Below, in pieces: positions 25,832-35,504 of a stretch of 64,000 nucleotides of DNA. The stretch is from assembly GCA_033722555.1 (NCBI GenBank), contig JAWVYS010000012.1, positions 8,485 through 72,484 of the forward strand, read 5' to 3'. The stretch comes from Brumimicrobium sp033722555. GTDB taxonomy: Bacteria > Bacteroidota > Bacteroidia > Flavobacteriales_D > Crocinitomicaceae. The notes beneath the pieces were generated by a model that made no database searches, was not told the origin of the DNA, and was given only the letters and a program-made list of their open reading frames with translations. The position numbers and the translations under genes were made by a program. Within the stretch, counting starts at the first letter, position 1. The number at the start of each line of letters is the position of its first letter.

Positions 25832-26872
25832 ATGGATTTAAAGAATGATTTGGTGCTTAGAGCTGCAAGAGGTGAGAATATCGAAAGATATCCCGTATGG
25901 CTCATGAGACAGGCCGGAAGGATACTTCCAGAATACAGAGAGGTTAGGAGTTCCCTGAGCGGATTTAAAGAACTAGTTGAAACCCCGGAACGAGCTGCTG
26001 AAGTTACTATCCAGCCAGTAGATATCCTTGGCGTTGATGCTGCCATCATTTTTTCGGATATTCTTGTAATACCTGAAGCTATGGGGCTTGAATATCAGAT
26101 GATAGAAAAGAAAGGTCCATTTTTTCCGAAAACAATTAAATCCGAGAGTGACCTTGAAAATCACGCCCGAATGGATATTGATGTGGAAGATAGACTTGGA
26201 TATGTAACTGAAGCCATTCGAATCACGAAAAAAGAACTGAACGGAAGAGTTCCACTGATCGGATTTGCAGGTGCTCCCTGGACTATTTTTTGTTACATGA
26301 TAGAGGGAAAGGGATCCAAAACATTCTCCAAATCAAGAAAAGTATTATATACAAAACCTTCTTTGGCACATGACTTGTTGAACAGGATCACAGAAGTTAC
26401 AATACGTTATTTGAAAGCACAGATTAATGCAGGGGCTGACATGGTTCAGGTTTTTGACTCGTGGGCAGGGATTTTAGGGAATGATCAGTACCGTGAATTC
26501 GGACTGAATTACATCGATAGAATTTGCAATGCCATAAACGAAGTGCCGGTGACTGTTTTCGCAAAAGGGGCATACGCAGCACTTCCTGATATCGCGGAAC
26601 TCAACTGCAACACCATAGGTCTTGACTGGAACATGGATGTTGAATCGGCCCGTGATTTGGTTAAGGAAAATAAGACCCTGCAGGGGAATCTTGATCCTTG
26701 TGCGCTATATGCCAGCCATGAAGAGATCGAAATTATTACAAAAAATATGTTGAATAGCTTTCAAAGTAGAAGACATATTGTAAATTTGGGACACGGTGTT
26801 TATCCGGATATTGATCCGAATAAAGTGAAAACGTTCATAGAAACCGTGAAAAATTATAAAATTAATCTTTAA
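25832..26872 (+). CDS. hemE: Uroporphyrinogen decarboxylase
   Basis: A 346-residue cytosolic enzyme that removes four carboxyl groups from uroporphyrinogen III to give coproporphyrinogen III in heme synthesis. Signatures: PVWLMRQAGRILPEYR near residue 22-37 (substrate-binding Arg residues), the conserved GFAGAPWTIFCYMIEG, and the C-terminal INLGHGVYPDIDP-like turn (VNLGHGVYPDIDP). Length is normal. The next gene follows after 30 bp. Confidence 0.96.
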   Translation: MDLKNDLVLRAARGENIERYPVWLMRQAGRILPEYREVRSSLSGFKELVETPERAAEVTIQPVDILGVDAAIIFSDILVIPEAMGLEYQMIEKKGPFFPKTIKSESDLENHARMDIDVEDRLGYVTEAIRITKKELNGRVPLIGFAGAPWTIFCYMIEGKGSKTFSKSRKVLYTKPSLAHDLLNRITEVTIRYLKAQINAGADMVQVFDSWAGILGNDQYREFGLNYIDRICNAINEVPVTVFAKGAYAALPDIAELNCNTIGLDWNMDVESARDLVKENKTLQGNLDPCALYASHEEIEIITKNMLNSFQSRRHIVNLGHGVYPDIDPNKVKTFIETVKNYKINL

Positions 26873-26902
26873 GAAAGCATTTGCCGAATCGAATGCCTGT
26901 TA

Positions 26903-28108
26903 ATGAAATATAAAATGAGAATTATGAGAACTTTTAAATGGAATGCAAGCCAATTTATTCTGACGCTGCCGCTTTGGTTACTTTCGTTTACCATGACTGC
27001 GCAGGAAGGTGAGAACATGGTTGTTAACGGTAGTTTCGAGGATGCCAAAAACAGTAAGCTTAGACGTACGGGTGATATTTCCCGCGCTGAAGGCTGGGTG
27101 TCTCCAACAGGAAGCAGCGCCGACCTCTTTTCAGCCGAATCAAAGATGCCGGATGTAATGACTCCGAATAATGTATACGGTATGGAAGAACCTAAGGATG
27201 GTATCAACTATGCGGGTATCATAACTTTCTCCTACCGAGAAAAAGAAAACAGAACCTATTTGACAGCTCAATTAAGTTCTCCAATGAAAAAGGGAATGCG
27301 CTATAAAGTTCAGTTTTATGCATCGCTTGCAGAACTTTCGAAATATTCGGCCAACAAATTAGGAGTACATTTTTCCAAAAAAGCTCCCGGAACGGATTCA
27401 AAGGTTCCAGCCCTTATTATGGAAACCCACGTTATGCATCCGAAAGAAGAGGTTTTTGACGGAATGTACGGTTGGGACCTTATCTGTGGTGAATATACTG
27501 CTGAAGGAGGTGAAAAATATATTACCATAGGTAATTTCACCTCGGATAACGAAGTGAAAAGTGACAGAGTGAAAAAACCAAGAGATGTCAAAGGTAAACA
27601 GATCATAGCAGCTTATTACTATATAGACGATGTTTCTGTGCAATTGCTTGGACCTAATGAACAGGCAGACTGTAATTACGCAGACGAAGCCAAAACTGAA
27701 GCTGCGACCGTTTATCAAAGAACCCCGGAGATCAAAAAAGAGATGACTCCTGAGCAAAAAATAGATCAACTGGCAATTTATTACGCAGGAGGGAGGTATG
27801 ATGTGAAGATGGCGGGTGATCAAAATCTTGATAAACTTGCAGAAATCATGAAGGAAAATCCCGATCTGAAAGTGGAAATAATCGGTCATTCGGATGCTGA
27901 AGAAGCTGAGGATCCGGAGAATAAAGAGATTGGATACAAAAGAGCAGATTACGTAAGGTCACTTCTTCTTGAAAGAGATCTGGATGCTAGTCGCTTCAAA
28001 GTTAAAGACGTAGGAAGTGAAATGCCGTCTAAATATCTCGAGGATACCGACGATGATAAATTGAGAGCTGCCAAGAATCGAAGAGTTACTTTCAAAGTAG
28101 TGAATTAA
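26903..28108 (+). CDS. Secreted OmpA-family protein with N-terminal carbohydrate-binding-like domain
   Basis: A 401-residue envelope protein. Signal peptide ends at about residue 33 (TMTAQ); ATGs at 26915 and 26924 are alternative starts, and 26924 gives the most usual signal length. Residues about 38-250 form a jelly-roll-like domain starting NMVVNGSFED, as in Bacteroidota CBM-like modules. Residues about 285-401 are an OmpA-like peptidoglycan-binding domain (EIIGHSDAEEAE, AAKNRRVTF). It probably anchors an outer-membrane or surface structure to the cell wall. Confidence 0.8.
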   Translation: MKYKMRIMRTFKWNASQFILTLPLWLLSFTMTAQEGENMVVNGSFEDAKNSKLRRTGDISRAEGWVSPTGSSADLFSAESKMPDVMTPNNVYGMEEPKDGINYAGIITFSYREKENRTYLTAQLSSPMKKGMRYKVQFYASLAELSKYSANKLGVHFSKKAPGTDSKVPALIMETHVMHPKEEVFDGMYGWDLICGEYTAEGGEKYITIGNFTSDNEVKSDRVKKPRDVKGKQIIAAYYYIDDVSVQLLGPNEQADCNYADEAKTEAATVYQRTPEIKKEMTPEQKIDQLAIYYAGGRYDVKMAGDQNLDKLAEIMKENPDLKVEIIGHSDAEEAEDPENKEIGYKRADYVRSLLLERDLDASRFKVKDVGSEMPSKYLEDTDDDKLRAAKNRRVTFKVVN

Positions 28109-28130
28109 TTTGATGATAAGAAATGAAGAT

Positions 28131-28158
28131 GAAAATGCGCTTATAAAAGCGCATTTTC
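28131..28158. terminator. Bidirectional terminator between convergent genes
   Basis: Perfect 12-bp stem GAAAATGCGCTT (28131-28142) / AAGCGCATTTTC (28147-28158), 4-nt loop. The right arm's last base is the final base of the HD-hydrolase stop codon (TAG on the minus strand). Confidence 0.7.
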
Positions 28159-28823
28159 TATTTAAAATCTTTTTGTTCCCACTCATCGAAAAAGGCCTCC
28201 AGATAGTTGGTCAGATACACTGTACGCTTTTCGGCAATAGCCCTTCCAGTAGGTGTATTCATAAGTCTTTCAAGAAGCAGAAGCTTCTCATAGAAATGAT
28301 TAATGGTACTTTTATTCGCAGCTGGTTCTCCAACCTGAATTTTGTCCAAGCTCTCTGATAGAAGGGGATCAAAAATCGGCTGTCCGACATGAGCACCATA
28401 AGCAAAAGTTCTAGCAATGCCAATGGCGCCGAGTGCATCAAGTCTGTCAGCGTCCTGGACAATCTGAGCCTCCTTGCTGAGTAAGGACGACTTTGTTCTG
28501 TTTTTACTAAAGGAACACTGATCCACAATTTCTGCAATATGATTTATTTCATCCTCCGGTAAATTGTAGGCAGAAAGGATGTCGTATGTTTGTTTCCGGC
28601 CCAGTTCATAATTTCCACCATTAAACTTATGGTCTGAAACATCGTGTAATAGCGCTGCTAATTCTATAATTCTTCGGTTGCCTCCTTCTTTTTCGTGGAT
28701 TAGCAATGCCATTTTTCTAACCCTATCGATGTGATGCCAGTCATGACCAGTCGCTTCCGCCTGAAATTTAGTTTGAAGCATTTTTTCAATATCGGGAATA
28801 ATTTCGGACACTGGTTTCATCAT
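28158..28823 (-). CDS. HD-superfamily metal-dependent phosphohydrolase (YedJ-like)
   Basis: A 221-residue HD-domain hydrolase. Metal ligands: H31 region (GHDWHHIDRV), the HD pair H60-D61 (LLHDVSDHKF) and a distal Asp in QDADRLDALG. Length and order match the E. coli YedJ-like group, a cytosolic phosphohydrolase of unsettled substrate. It is monocistronic; its stop codon touches the shared terminator. Confidence 0.82.
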   Translation of the reverse strand: MMKPVSEIIPDIEKMLQTKFQAEATGHDWHHIDRVRKMALLIHEKEGGNRRIIELAALLHDVSDHKFNGGNYELGRKQTYDILSAYNLPEDEINHIAEIVDQCSFSKNRTKSSLLSKEAQIVQDADRLDALGAIGIARTFAYGAHVGQPIFDPLLSESLDKIQVGEPAANKSTINHFYEKLLLLERLMNTPTGRAIAEKRTVYLTNYLEAFFDEWEQKDFK

Positions 28824-28866
28824 GCCCGAAATTAAGATTATTTCAATATTCCGAAGATATTTTTCC

Positions 28867-28874
28867 TATTTTTG
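28867..28874 (+). promoter_or_regulatory. -7 box of the acs promoter
   Basis: TATTTTTG, an exact TAnnTTTG match, 35 bp upstream of the acs start. Confidence 0.55.
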
Positions 28875-28909
28875 ATAGAGGTGCATAAGTTGGGACACAA
28901 AATAATAAA

Positions 28910-30826
28910 ATGGAAAAAAACATGAAATATATAGTCAAAGACCTAAAATCTTACTGTGAAATTCGTGACAAAGCGATAAAAAAACCGAAAAAATTTTGGG
29001 AGAAGATTGCGAAATCTTTTCACTGGCAGACAGCATGGGAGAAGGAACTTGAGTACGATATGACGACTGCACGAATACGATGGTTTGACGGAGGAGAGCT
29101 GAATATCACTGAAAACTGCATAGATCGCCATTTAGAAAAAAGGGGAGATAAAACGGCGATTATTTTTGAACCGAATGATCCGGCTGAAAATACGCAGTTT
29201 ATTTCCTATAAACAGCTTCATATTGAAGTTTCGAAGATGGCCAATGTACTGAAACAGCAAGGGATTCAGAAGGGAGATCGTGTTTGTATTTATCTGCCGA
29301 TGATCCCGGAACTTGCGTATGCTGTCCTTGCTTGTGCCCGGATAGGCGCGATTCATTCAGTTGTCTTTGCGGGATTTTCTGCCAGTGCTTTGGCTTCCCG
29401 GATTATTGACTCTTCCTGCCAGCTTGTGATAACTGCAGATGGCTCTTACAGGGGATCAAAGCAATTAGATTTAAAATCCATCGTAGATGATGCACTGTTA
29501 AAATGTGAAAGTGTTCGTGCTGTACTCGTTGCCAAAAGGGTAGGGAATTCTGTGAATATGAAAGAAAACAGAGATTTCTGGTTAAATGATCTCCTGTTTG
29601 AAGCTTCAGAGGTGTGTGCTCCAACAACTATGCAGTCAGAAGATCCTTTATTCATCCTCTATACATCGGGATCTACCGGTAAACCGAAGGGTATGGTGCA
29701 CACCACCGGCGGATATATGGTATATACCGCTTATTCTTTCAAGAATGTTTTTCAGTATGAAGAGAATGACATTTACTGGTGCACGGCTGATATAGGCTGG
29801 ATTACCGGACATTCTTACATTCTTTACGGACCGCTTCTCAACGGGGCAACAACGTTGATGTTTGAAGGAATTCCATCCTATCCTGATTATAACAGATTTT
29901 GGCAGATTATAGAGAAACACAAAGTCAATCAGTTCTACACCGCGCCAACGGCTATTCGTTCCCTGGCTAAACAAGACTTGAAACATGTTGAAAATCATGA
30001 CCTGTCATCTTTGAAGGTGCTCGGAACTGTAGGAGAACCAATCAATGAAGAGGCCTGGAACTGGTATTATCATCACGTTGGAGGAGGAAAATGTCCCATC
30101 GTTGACACGTGGTGGCAGACAGAGACAGGAGGAATTCTTATTTCACCGATACCTTATACGACACCTGTTAAACCTACTTTCGCAACGTTTCCGCTACCGG
30201 GAATTCAGCCGGTTTTGATGGATTCGCAGGGTGAAGAGATTAAAGGAAAGTCTGTACAGGGAGATCTTTGCATAGATTTTCCCTGGCCGTCAATGGCTCG
30301 CACTATCTGGGGAGACCATGAGCGTTTCGTTGAGACCTATTTTAAGAAATATCCCGGAAAATATTTTACGGGAGACGGTGCCTTTCGGGATGATGCAGGT
30401 TACTACCGTATTACCGGACGGGTCGATGATGTAATCATTGTATCAGGACATAATCTTGGTACTGCTCCCATTGAAAACGCAATCAATGAACACCCCGGAA
30501 TTGCAGAATCAGCTGTGGTTGGGTTTCCTCACGATGTAAAAGGTAATGCTTTATATGGTTTCATCACCCTTAAGAGTGACTTCGAGGATAAGGAGAAGGA
30601 ACTTCTTAAAAAGGAGATAAATGCACTTATTTCCGAAAATATAGGACCCATTGCCAAACTTGATAAAATGCAGTTCACTGAGGGATTACCCAAGACAAGA
30701 TCGGGTAAGATAATGCGTAGAATATTGAGGAAAATCGCTTCGGGCGAACTGAATGAATTAGGGGATACTTCAACACTTCTGAATCCGGATGTTGTTGATT
30801 CTATAATTGAAAACAGAGAAAAATAA
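28910..30826 (+). CDS. acs: Acetyl-CoA synthetase (acetate-CoA ligase, AMP-forming)
   Basis: A 638-residue adenylate-forming enzyme: acetate + ATP + CoA to acetyl-CoA + AMP + PPi. The ATP loop YTSGSTGKPKG is near residue 252, the acetate-pocket/A5 motif DTWWQTETGG near 403 (Trp in this motif limits the pocket to short acyl groups), the hinge GRVDDVIIVSGHN near 503, and the C-terminal acetylatable Lys motif SGKIMRRILRKI. A second ATG at 28922 is possible. It overlaps the next small gene by one base (TAATG). Confidence 0.92.
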   Translation: MEKNMKYIVKDLKSYCEIRDKAIKKPKKFWEKIAKSFHWQTAWEKELEYDMTTARIRWFDGGELNITENCIDRHLEKRGDKTAIIFEPNDPAENTQFISYKQLHIEVSKMANVLKQQGIQKGDRVCIYLPMIPELAYAVLACARIGAIHSVVFAGFSASALASRIIDSSCQLVITADGSYRGSKQLDLKSIVDDALLKCESVRAVLVAKRVGNSVNMKENRDFWLNDLLFEASEVCAPTTMQSEDPLFILYTSGSTGKPKGMVHTTGGYMVYTAYSFKNVFQYEENDIYWCTADIGWITGHSYILYGPLLNGATTLMFEGIPSYPDYNRFWQIIEKHKVNQFYTAPTAIRSLAKQDLKHVENHDLSSLKVLGTVGEPINEEAWNWYYHHVGGGKCPIVDTWWQTETGGILISPIPYTTPVKPTFATFPLPGIQPVLMDSQGEEIKGKSVQGDLCIDFPWPSMARTIWGDHERFVETYFKKYPGKYFTGDGAFRDDAGYYRITGRVDDVIIVSGHNLGTAPIENAINEHPGIAESAVVGFPHDVKGNALYGFITLKSDFEDKEKELLKKEINALISENIGPIAKLDKMQFTEGLPKTRSGKIMRRILRKIASGELNELGDTSTLLNPDVVDSIIENREK

Positions 30827-31071
30827 TGAAGAAAAACAGCGGATTATTTGTTACGATCTTAACCATATTTTTCGTTTCTCTTCTCGTTTGGAACTTATTC
30901 ATCATGAATAATTTAAAAGAGGAGGAGCTTCAAAAGAATGAACTTGAAGAGCAGATATACACCCTCAGGGGAACGATTGATGTGCTGAATTACGATCTTA
31001 TTACGAGTAGGGACAGTGTTAGAATCCTTAACAATGAACTTGATCAATGCATTCAAAAGGTTAATCAGTAA
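30826..31071 (+). CDS. Small membrane-anchored coiled-coil protein
   Basis: An 81-residue protein with one N-terminal membrane helix (about 8-28) and a following coiled coil rich in Glu/Leu/Asn (KEEELQKNELEEQI...). No family was recognised; the layout resembles small FtsB/FtsL-like bitopic proteins but lacks specific signature. The start shares one base with the acs stop. The 3' end overlaps the convergent birA by 11 bp. Confidence 0.6.
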   Translation: MKKNSGLFVTILTIFFVSLLVWNLFIMNNLKEEELQKNELEEQIYTLRGTIDVLNYDLITSRDSVRILNNELDQCIQKVNQ

Positions 31072-31807
31072 TGTACCGGATCTCTCCGTTGCCGAATTTC
31101 TTAATTTGATTATCCACTTCCACTAGCAGACGACCCCTTGGATCGGTGCGGATGATTTTTCCTTTGAACTCGGCCGAGCTGCTGACCTCAATAAAGCGCT
31201 GAATTTGTCCTTTTTTCCAAAGTACGGCGTCGAAACGTTCATGAATATTTTCAGCTCCCTCTTTGAGAAATATGTGCATTAAAGCGTTAAATTCCCTGAT
31301 GAATTCGTAGATAAGAAGTTTGGGCTGATTTCTTTTACCTGATTCTAAGAACAATGATGTAGCCTTAAGGTTGTCGAATTGATCCTGGTTGATATTTATT
31401 CCTATTCCGATGACCGTCTGAAGCGTTTCGGCAGACCACTGACTTTCAATCAGGAGACCGGCTATTTTTCGGTTGTGTACCATTAAATCATTCGGCCATT
31501 TGATATTAATGTCCTTGATGTAATGTCTGAGAAAGTGATAAGTTGCAAGAGCCGTGATGTGATTCAGGCTGATCAAATTGTTAATTTTCCATAATTTCGG
31601 ATCAAACGCAATGCTCATCGTTATGTTTTCAAAAGCGCCAGATTGCCACATATTTTGGCGCTGTCCTCTGCCATTTAACTGGCGGTCTGCCATAATTACC
31701 GTTCCGCTCTCAATAAGGCCTTCCTTAAACAGGTTGGCAGCATAATTGTTAGTACTGTCGACGCTTTCGAGATGAATGATTTTATGTCCTATAAATGCTT
31801 CAGGCAT
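31061..31807 (-). CDS. birA: Biotin-[acetyl-CoA-carboxylase] ligase
   Basis: A 248-residue BirA enzyme without the N-terminal DNA-binding domain, so a ligase only. Biotin-binding loop GRGQRQNMWQS (GRGRxG variant), catalytic KWPNDLMVHNRKIAGLLIE, and a short C-terminal SH3-like domain. It attaches biotin through biotinyl-AMP to the carrier of carboxylases, which fits the biotin carboxylase gene at 47958. It is divergent from rsfS. Confidence 0.9.
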   Translation of the reverse strand: MPEAFIGHKIIHLESVDSTNNYAANLFKEGLIESGTVIMADRQLNGRGQRQNMWQSGAFENITMSIAFDPKLWKINNLISLNHITALATYHFLRHYIKDINIKWPNDLMVHNRKIAGLLIESQWSAETLQTVIGIGININQDQFDNLKATSLFLESGKRNQPKLLIYEFIREFNALMHIFLKEGAENIHERFDAVLWKKGQIQRFIEVSSSAEFKGKIIRTDPRGRLLVEVDNQIKKFGNGEIRYITD

Positions 31808-31827
31808 GGGCGAATCCGCTTCAAATT

Positions 31828-31861
31828 TTGGAGGTGTAAATTTAAAATTTAATTAGCTTTG
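31828..31861 (+). promoter_or_regulatory. Promoter of rsfS-ftsH-cdsA
   Basis: TTG at 31828-31830, 23-bp spacer, TAGCTTTG at 31854-31861. The TTG ending the -7 box is in frame with rsfS and could be mistaken for its start codon. Confidence 0.6.
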
Positions 31862-31879
31862 CAGGCAACTAAAAATGGA

Positions 31880-32254
31880 ATGACAAAAATATTAAAGGAA
31901 ATTGATTCTAAAGTCCTTTGCGATGTCATCGTGGAAGGCATGAAAGATAATAAAGCGGATGATATTGTAGTACTCGATTTAAGAGAGGTTGAAAATGCAG
32001 TGACCGATTTCTTCGTAATCTGCAGCGGCGATTCCGCAACACAGGTGGAAGGTATTGCAAATTCCGTAGTACGATTGACTAGAAAAGAATTAAAAGAGAA
32101 GCCTTGGCACCAGGAAGGTAAAGGAAACAATCAGTGGATACTTTTGGATTATGTCAATGTGGTTGCTCACGTATTTTACAAGGAATTACGTGAGTATTAC
32201 GAACTGGAAGATCTGTGGGCAGATGCAAAACGTACAGATATTCAGAATAATTAG
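31880..32254 (+). CDS. rsfS: Ribosome silencing factor RsfS
   Basis: A 124-residue RsfS/DUF143 protein. It binds L14 of the 50S subunit and blocks subunit joining when nutrients are low. Core motifs: DIVVLDLREVENAVTDFFVICSG and the C-terminal WILLDYVNVVAHVF with YELEDLWADA. The ATG at 31880 is chosen because the longer frame starts at the TTG of the promoter box. It lies 8 bp before ftsH, first gene of the operon. Confidence 0.93.
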   Translation: MTKILKEIDSKVLCDVIVEGMKDNKADDIVVLDLREVENAVTDFFVICSGDSATQVEGIANSVVRLTRKELKEKPWHQEGKGNNQWILLDYVNVVAHVFYKELREYYELEDLWADAKRTDIQNN

Positions 32255-32262
32255 ATATAAAA

Positions 32263-34413
32263 ATGGCAAAGAACAATAAAAATAATAAAGATAAAAAGAA
32301 CCCGTATTCGATATACTGGATCTATGCGGCTATTGGTATTGCAATCATAGGCGTTCAGCTATTTATGAGTTCTGGTTCAACCAAGGAACTGCAATCAAAA
32401 GAATCATTTAAAATCCTGATGTCTGAAGGATATGTAAAAGATGTTATCCTTTGGAGAAATGTGGGAAGAGTTGATTTTAAGGTTAATGATTCAGGAATTC
32501 AGGCAATCAAACAGGGAGATTTCTCCGGATCTGATTTTAAAACCATGGAAAGAGCCTTGTCAGGTTCTGGTACAGCCATTGGTTCTGCATCCCCGAAATT
32601 TAGCTTTGATATAGCTTCCACGGAGGCTTTTATTAAGGAGTTTGAAGAGATCAACGACAGGCGTAAACAAGAAGGCTTTGAAAAGATCGATTACAAGGTC
32701 GACGAGGAACATAACTACGTGGGCCAGATTTTTAGTTTCCTTCTGCCGATAATAATTATTATCGCGATCTGGATGTTCATCATGAGACGTATGTCCGGTG
32801 GTTCTGGTGGTGGACCCGGTGGTCAGATATTTAACATCGGTAAATCAAAGGCTAAAATTTTTGAAAAGGGAAAACAAACCGATGTTTCTTTCAAGGATGT
32901 AGCCGGTTTGGAAGGAGCCAAGGAAGAAGTAGAAGAAATCGTTGCTTTCCTTAAAAATCCCAAAAAGTATACAGATATAGGAGCCAAAATCCCGAAGGGG
33001 GCAATACTTGTGGGACCTCCGGGAACAGGTAAAACCTTACTTGCCAAAGCGGTTGCCGGTGAAGCAGATGTACCTTTCTTTTCACTTTCCGGGTCCGATT
33101 TCGTTGAAATGTTTGTAGGTGTTGGTGCATCAAGGGTGCGCGATCTCTTTAAACAGGCAAAGGAAAAAGCACCGTGCATTATTTTTATTGATGAGATTGA
33201 TGCCATTGGCCGTGCCAGAGGAAAGAACAATAACATGGGGTCCAACGATGAAAGGGAAAACACCCTCAACCAGTTATTGACTGAAATGGATGGTTTCGGA
33301 ACAAATTCAGGGGTGATCATTCTTGCGGCAACCAACCGTGCTGATATCCTGGATAAAGCTCTTATGCGAGCAGGTCGATTCGATCGTCAGATCTATGTGG
33401 ATATGCCTGATATTGTTGAAAGAAAAGAGATTTTCAAAGTTCACCTGAAACCTTTAAAACTGGCTAAGGAAATGGATATCGATTTTCTGGCTAAACAAAC
33501 TCCCGGCTTCTCCGGTGCAGATATCGCAAACTTATGTAACGAAGCAGCACTGATCGCAGCAAGAAAGGATAAAAAGGTAGTGGAAAAACAGGATTTTCTT
33601 GATGCGGTGGATCGAATCATCGGAGGACTTGAAAAGAAGAATAAGATCATTACAAAAGAAGAGAAAAGATCGATTGCTTTCCACGAGGCGGGTCACGCTA
33701 CCATTTCCTGGCTGGCTCAGTACGCGCATCCACTTGTGAAAGTAACTATCGTTCCGCGGGGAAGATCACTGGGCGCTGCCTGGTATTTGCCTGAAGAAAG
33801 AAGTATTACAACTACCGAACAACTGCTGGATGAAATGTGTTCGGCGCTGGGAGGTCGTGCTGCAGAAGAAGTGATCTTCGGTAAAGTGTCTACCGGTGCT
33901 CTGAGCGATCTTGAGAAAGTGACTAAACAGGCCTATGCGATGATCTCTATTTACGGATTAAATAAAAAGGTGGGTAACGTCTCTTATTACGATCCGAATG
34001 GACAGTATCAGTTTACCAAACCATATTCTGAGGAAACTGCAAAACTGATCGATGAAGAGGTTAACAAATTGATAGAGGAACAATATCAACGAGCAATTCG
34101 GATTTTACAAGATAACAAGGAGGGCTTAACCAAGCTTGCTGAGAAACTTCTTGAAAAAGAGGTTATCTTCAAAGAGGATCTCGTTGAAATATTCGGTGAA
34201 AGACCCTGGGACCATAAAACGACTTCAGAAAAAATTCAGGAGGCCGGAGAAAAGGAATTCAAAGAGGGGAAACCAACGGGTACAACTTCTTCGGATAATT
34301 CAGGATCGACTGAGGAAAATTCAGATGATTCAGATGATTTGAATGATACGAAAAATTCCTCTACCGAAAATCCGGAAGCTGATGTGGACGAAGATAAAAA
34401 CATGGATAAATAA
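32263..34413 (+). CDS. ftsH: ATP-dependent zinc metalloprotease FtsH
   Basis: A 716-residue membrane AAA+ protease that degrades misfolded membrane and regulatory proteins. N-terminal membrane helix (about 18-37), periplasmic domain, second helix (about 156-176), Walker A GPPGTGKT at 251-258, Walker B IIFIDEIDAIG, second region of homology ATNRADILDKALMRAGRFDR, and the zinc site H474-E-A-G-H478 with distal Asp in ALSDLEKV. The C-terminal 60 residues are a Ser/Asp/Glu-rich tail longer than usual. It overlaps the DUF2007-like gene. Confidence 0.96.
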   Translation: MAKNNKNNKDKKNPYSIYWIYAAIGIAIIGVQLFMSSGSTKELQSKESFKILMSEGYVKDVILWRNVGRVDFKVNDSGIQAIKQGDFSGSDFKTMERALSGSGTAIGSASPKFSFDIASTEAFIKEFEEINDRRKQEGFEKIDYKVDEEHNYVGQIFSFLLPIIIIIAIWMFIMRRMSGGSGGGPGGQIFNIGKSKAKIFEKGKQTDVSFKDVAGLEGAKEEVEEIVAFLKNPKKYTDIGAKIPKGAILVGPPGTGKTLLAKAVAGEADVPFFSLSGSDFVEMFVGVGASRVRDLFKQAKEKAPCIIFIDEIDAIGRARGKNNNMGSNDERENTLNQLLTEMDGFGTNSGVIILAATNRADILDKALMRAGRFDRQIYVDMPDIVERKEIFKVHLKPLKLAKEMDIDFLAKQTPGFSGADIANLCNEAALIAARKDKKVVEKQDFLDAVDRIIGGLEKKNKIITKEEKRSIAFHEAGHATISWLAQYAHPLVKVTIVPRGRSLGAAWYLPEERSITTTEQLLDEMCSALGGRAAEEVIFGKVSTGALSDLEKVTKQAYAMISIYGLNKKVGNVSYYDPNGQYQFTKPYSEETAKLIDEEVNKLIEEQYQRAIRILQDNKEGLTKLAEKLLEKEVIFKEDLVEIFGERPWDHKTTSEKIQEAGEKEFKEGKPTGTTSSDNSGSTEENSDDSDDLNDTKNSSTENPEADVDEDKNMDK

Positions 34414-34639
34414 AAATCTGCTTCCTAAAACAGAATTTAATCAGCATCGAATGGTTTTTCGTACTTCGGAAAACCATTTGGCGCTTTTAATGAAACTTAA
34501 ACTGGAGGAGGAAGGTATAAAAGTCATTTTGATCAATAAAAGAGATTCTTCATACAACAATTTTGGTTATATAGAACTTTACGTGCGTGCAGAAAACGTT
34601 ATTCGCGCAAAGTATATTATAGAAAAAACAAATGAATAA
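34382..34639 (+). CDS. Small DUF2007-like (putative signal-transducing) protein
   Basis: Up to 85 residues. The core FRTSENHLALLMKLKLEEEGIKVILINKRDSSYNNFGYIELYV... matches the DUF2007 fold, where a two-strand/helix unit ends in a YVxxENxxRAKxII helix. Start is uncertain: the ATG at 34382 overlaps ftsH by 32 bp; the ATG at 34451 would remove the first strand of the domain. The end overlaps cdsA by 8 bp, so the ftsH-DUF2007-cdsA unit is translationally packed. Function is unknown. Confidence 0.65.
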   Translation: MWTKIKTWINKNLLPKTEFNQHRMVFRTSENHLALLMKLKLEEEGIKVILINKRDSSYNNFGYIELYVRAENVIRAKYIIEKTNE

Positions 34640-35441
34640 TATTCTCGTCAGATCTTTGTCAGGTGTTCTCTTTGTAGCTGTTGTGATCGGTGCATTTTTC
34701 ATTGGTGAGCTGGCTACAGGAGTAATTCTTGGGCTATTCATGGTACTTGGACTAGGAGAATTTTACCGTCTTTTCATCGATGTTGAGGATATCAATCCCC
34801 ACGTTGTTCCTGCCTTATTCACCGCATTGATGGGATATTCTCTTTTACTTGGTAATCAGATGGGTTGGTGGTACCTAAATCCGATGCTCGTATTTATTCC
34901 GATATCCTTTCTGTTTTATGTCAATATATTAAGGGAAAAGAGTCGTTTTCCTGTTAAAAACCTCGCTGTTACCGGCATGGGCTTTCTCTATGTATTCCTT
35001 CCGTTTTCAGTAATGCTTTTCCTTTACGGACTGAACTCGTCTAACGACGATTGGTATTTTTTACTCGGTCTTTTTCTTATTGTTTGGAGCAATGACACCT
35101 TTGCATACCTTACAGGTAGATTTTTAGGTAAACACAAACTTTTCGAAAGAGTTTCACCGAAAAAGACATGGGAGGGCACAATCGGCGGTTTCATATTTGC
35201 CGTTTTAGCGGGTGGCGCCTATGCCTATTTTACAGATCACGATTATTTATTCTGGGTTGTCGGAGCGGTTATTATTTCTCCTGCAGCGGTGGTTGGAGAT
35301 CTTATTGAGTCTCAGTTGAAAAGAACGGTAGGGGTTAAGGACTCCGGAAACATAATGCCCGGACACGGAGGAATACTCGATCGTTTTGATGCAGTGATGT
35401 TCGCTGCTCCTTTCTTTTATGTCTGGTGTCAGATTTATTAG
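34632..35441 (+). CDS. cdsA: Phosphatidate cytidylyltransferase
   Basis: A 269-residue integral membrane enzyme: CTP + phosphatidate to CDP-diacylglycerol. Seven to eight hydrophobic segments; WSNDTFAYLTGRFLGKHKLF in mid-protein and the C-terminal CDS signature KRTVGVKDSGNIMPGHGGILDR. It overlaps the upstream small gene by 8 bp. Its product feeds phosphatidylserine synthesis, and Psd lies just downstream with its own promoter. Confidence 0.94.
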   Translation: MNNILVRSLSGVLFVAVVIGAFFIGELATGVILGLFMVLGLGEFYRLFIDVEDINPHVVPALFTALMGYSLLLGNQMGWWYLNPMLVFIPISFLFYVNILREKSRFPVKNLAVTGMGFLYVFLPFSVMLFLYGLNSSNDDWYFLLGLFLIVWSNDTFAYLTGRFLGKHKLFERVSPKKTWEGTIGGFIFAVLAGGAYAYFTDHDYLFWVVGAVIISPAAVVGDLIESQLKRTVGVKDSGNIMPGHGGILDRFDAVMFAAPFFYVWCQIY

Positions 35442-35504
35442 AAATCATCATCTTTTAACACTTTCATAACTTTTCAAAAGTAGCTTAATCACATATATTT
35501 GGTT

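Noticed and set aside
27398..27889. Minus-strand frame of 163 codons inside the OmpA-family gene
   Set aside because: Antisense to a gene with clear domain structure; no supporting motif.
28910..30826. Acs as propionyl-CoA synthetase
   Set aside because: WWQTETGG and full acetyl-CoA synthetase layout favour acetate; a change of specificity cannot be shown.
32823..33335. Minus-strand frame of 170 codons inside ftsH
   Set aside because: Shadow of the highly conserved AAA module.
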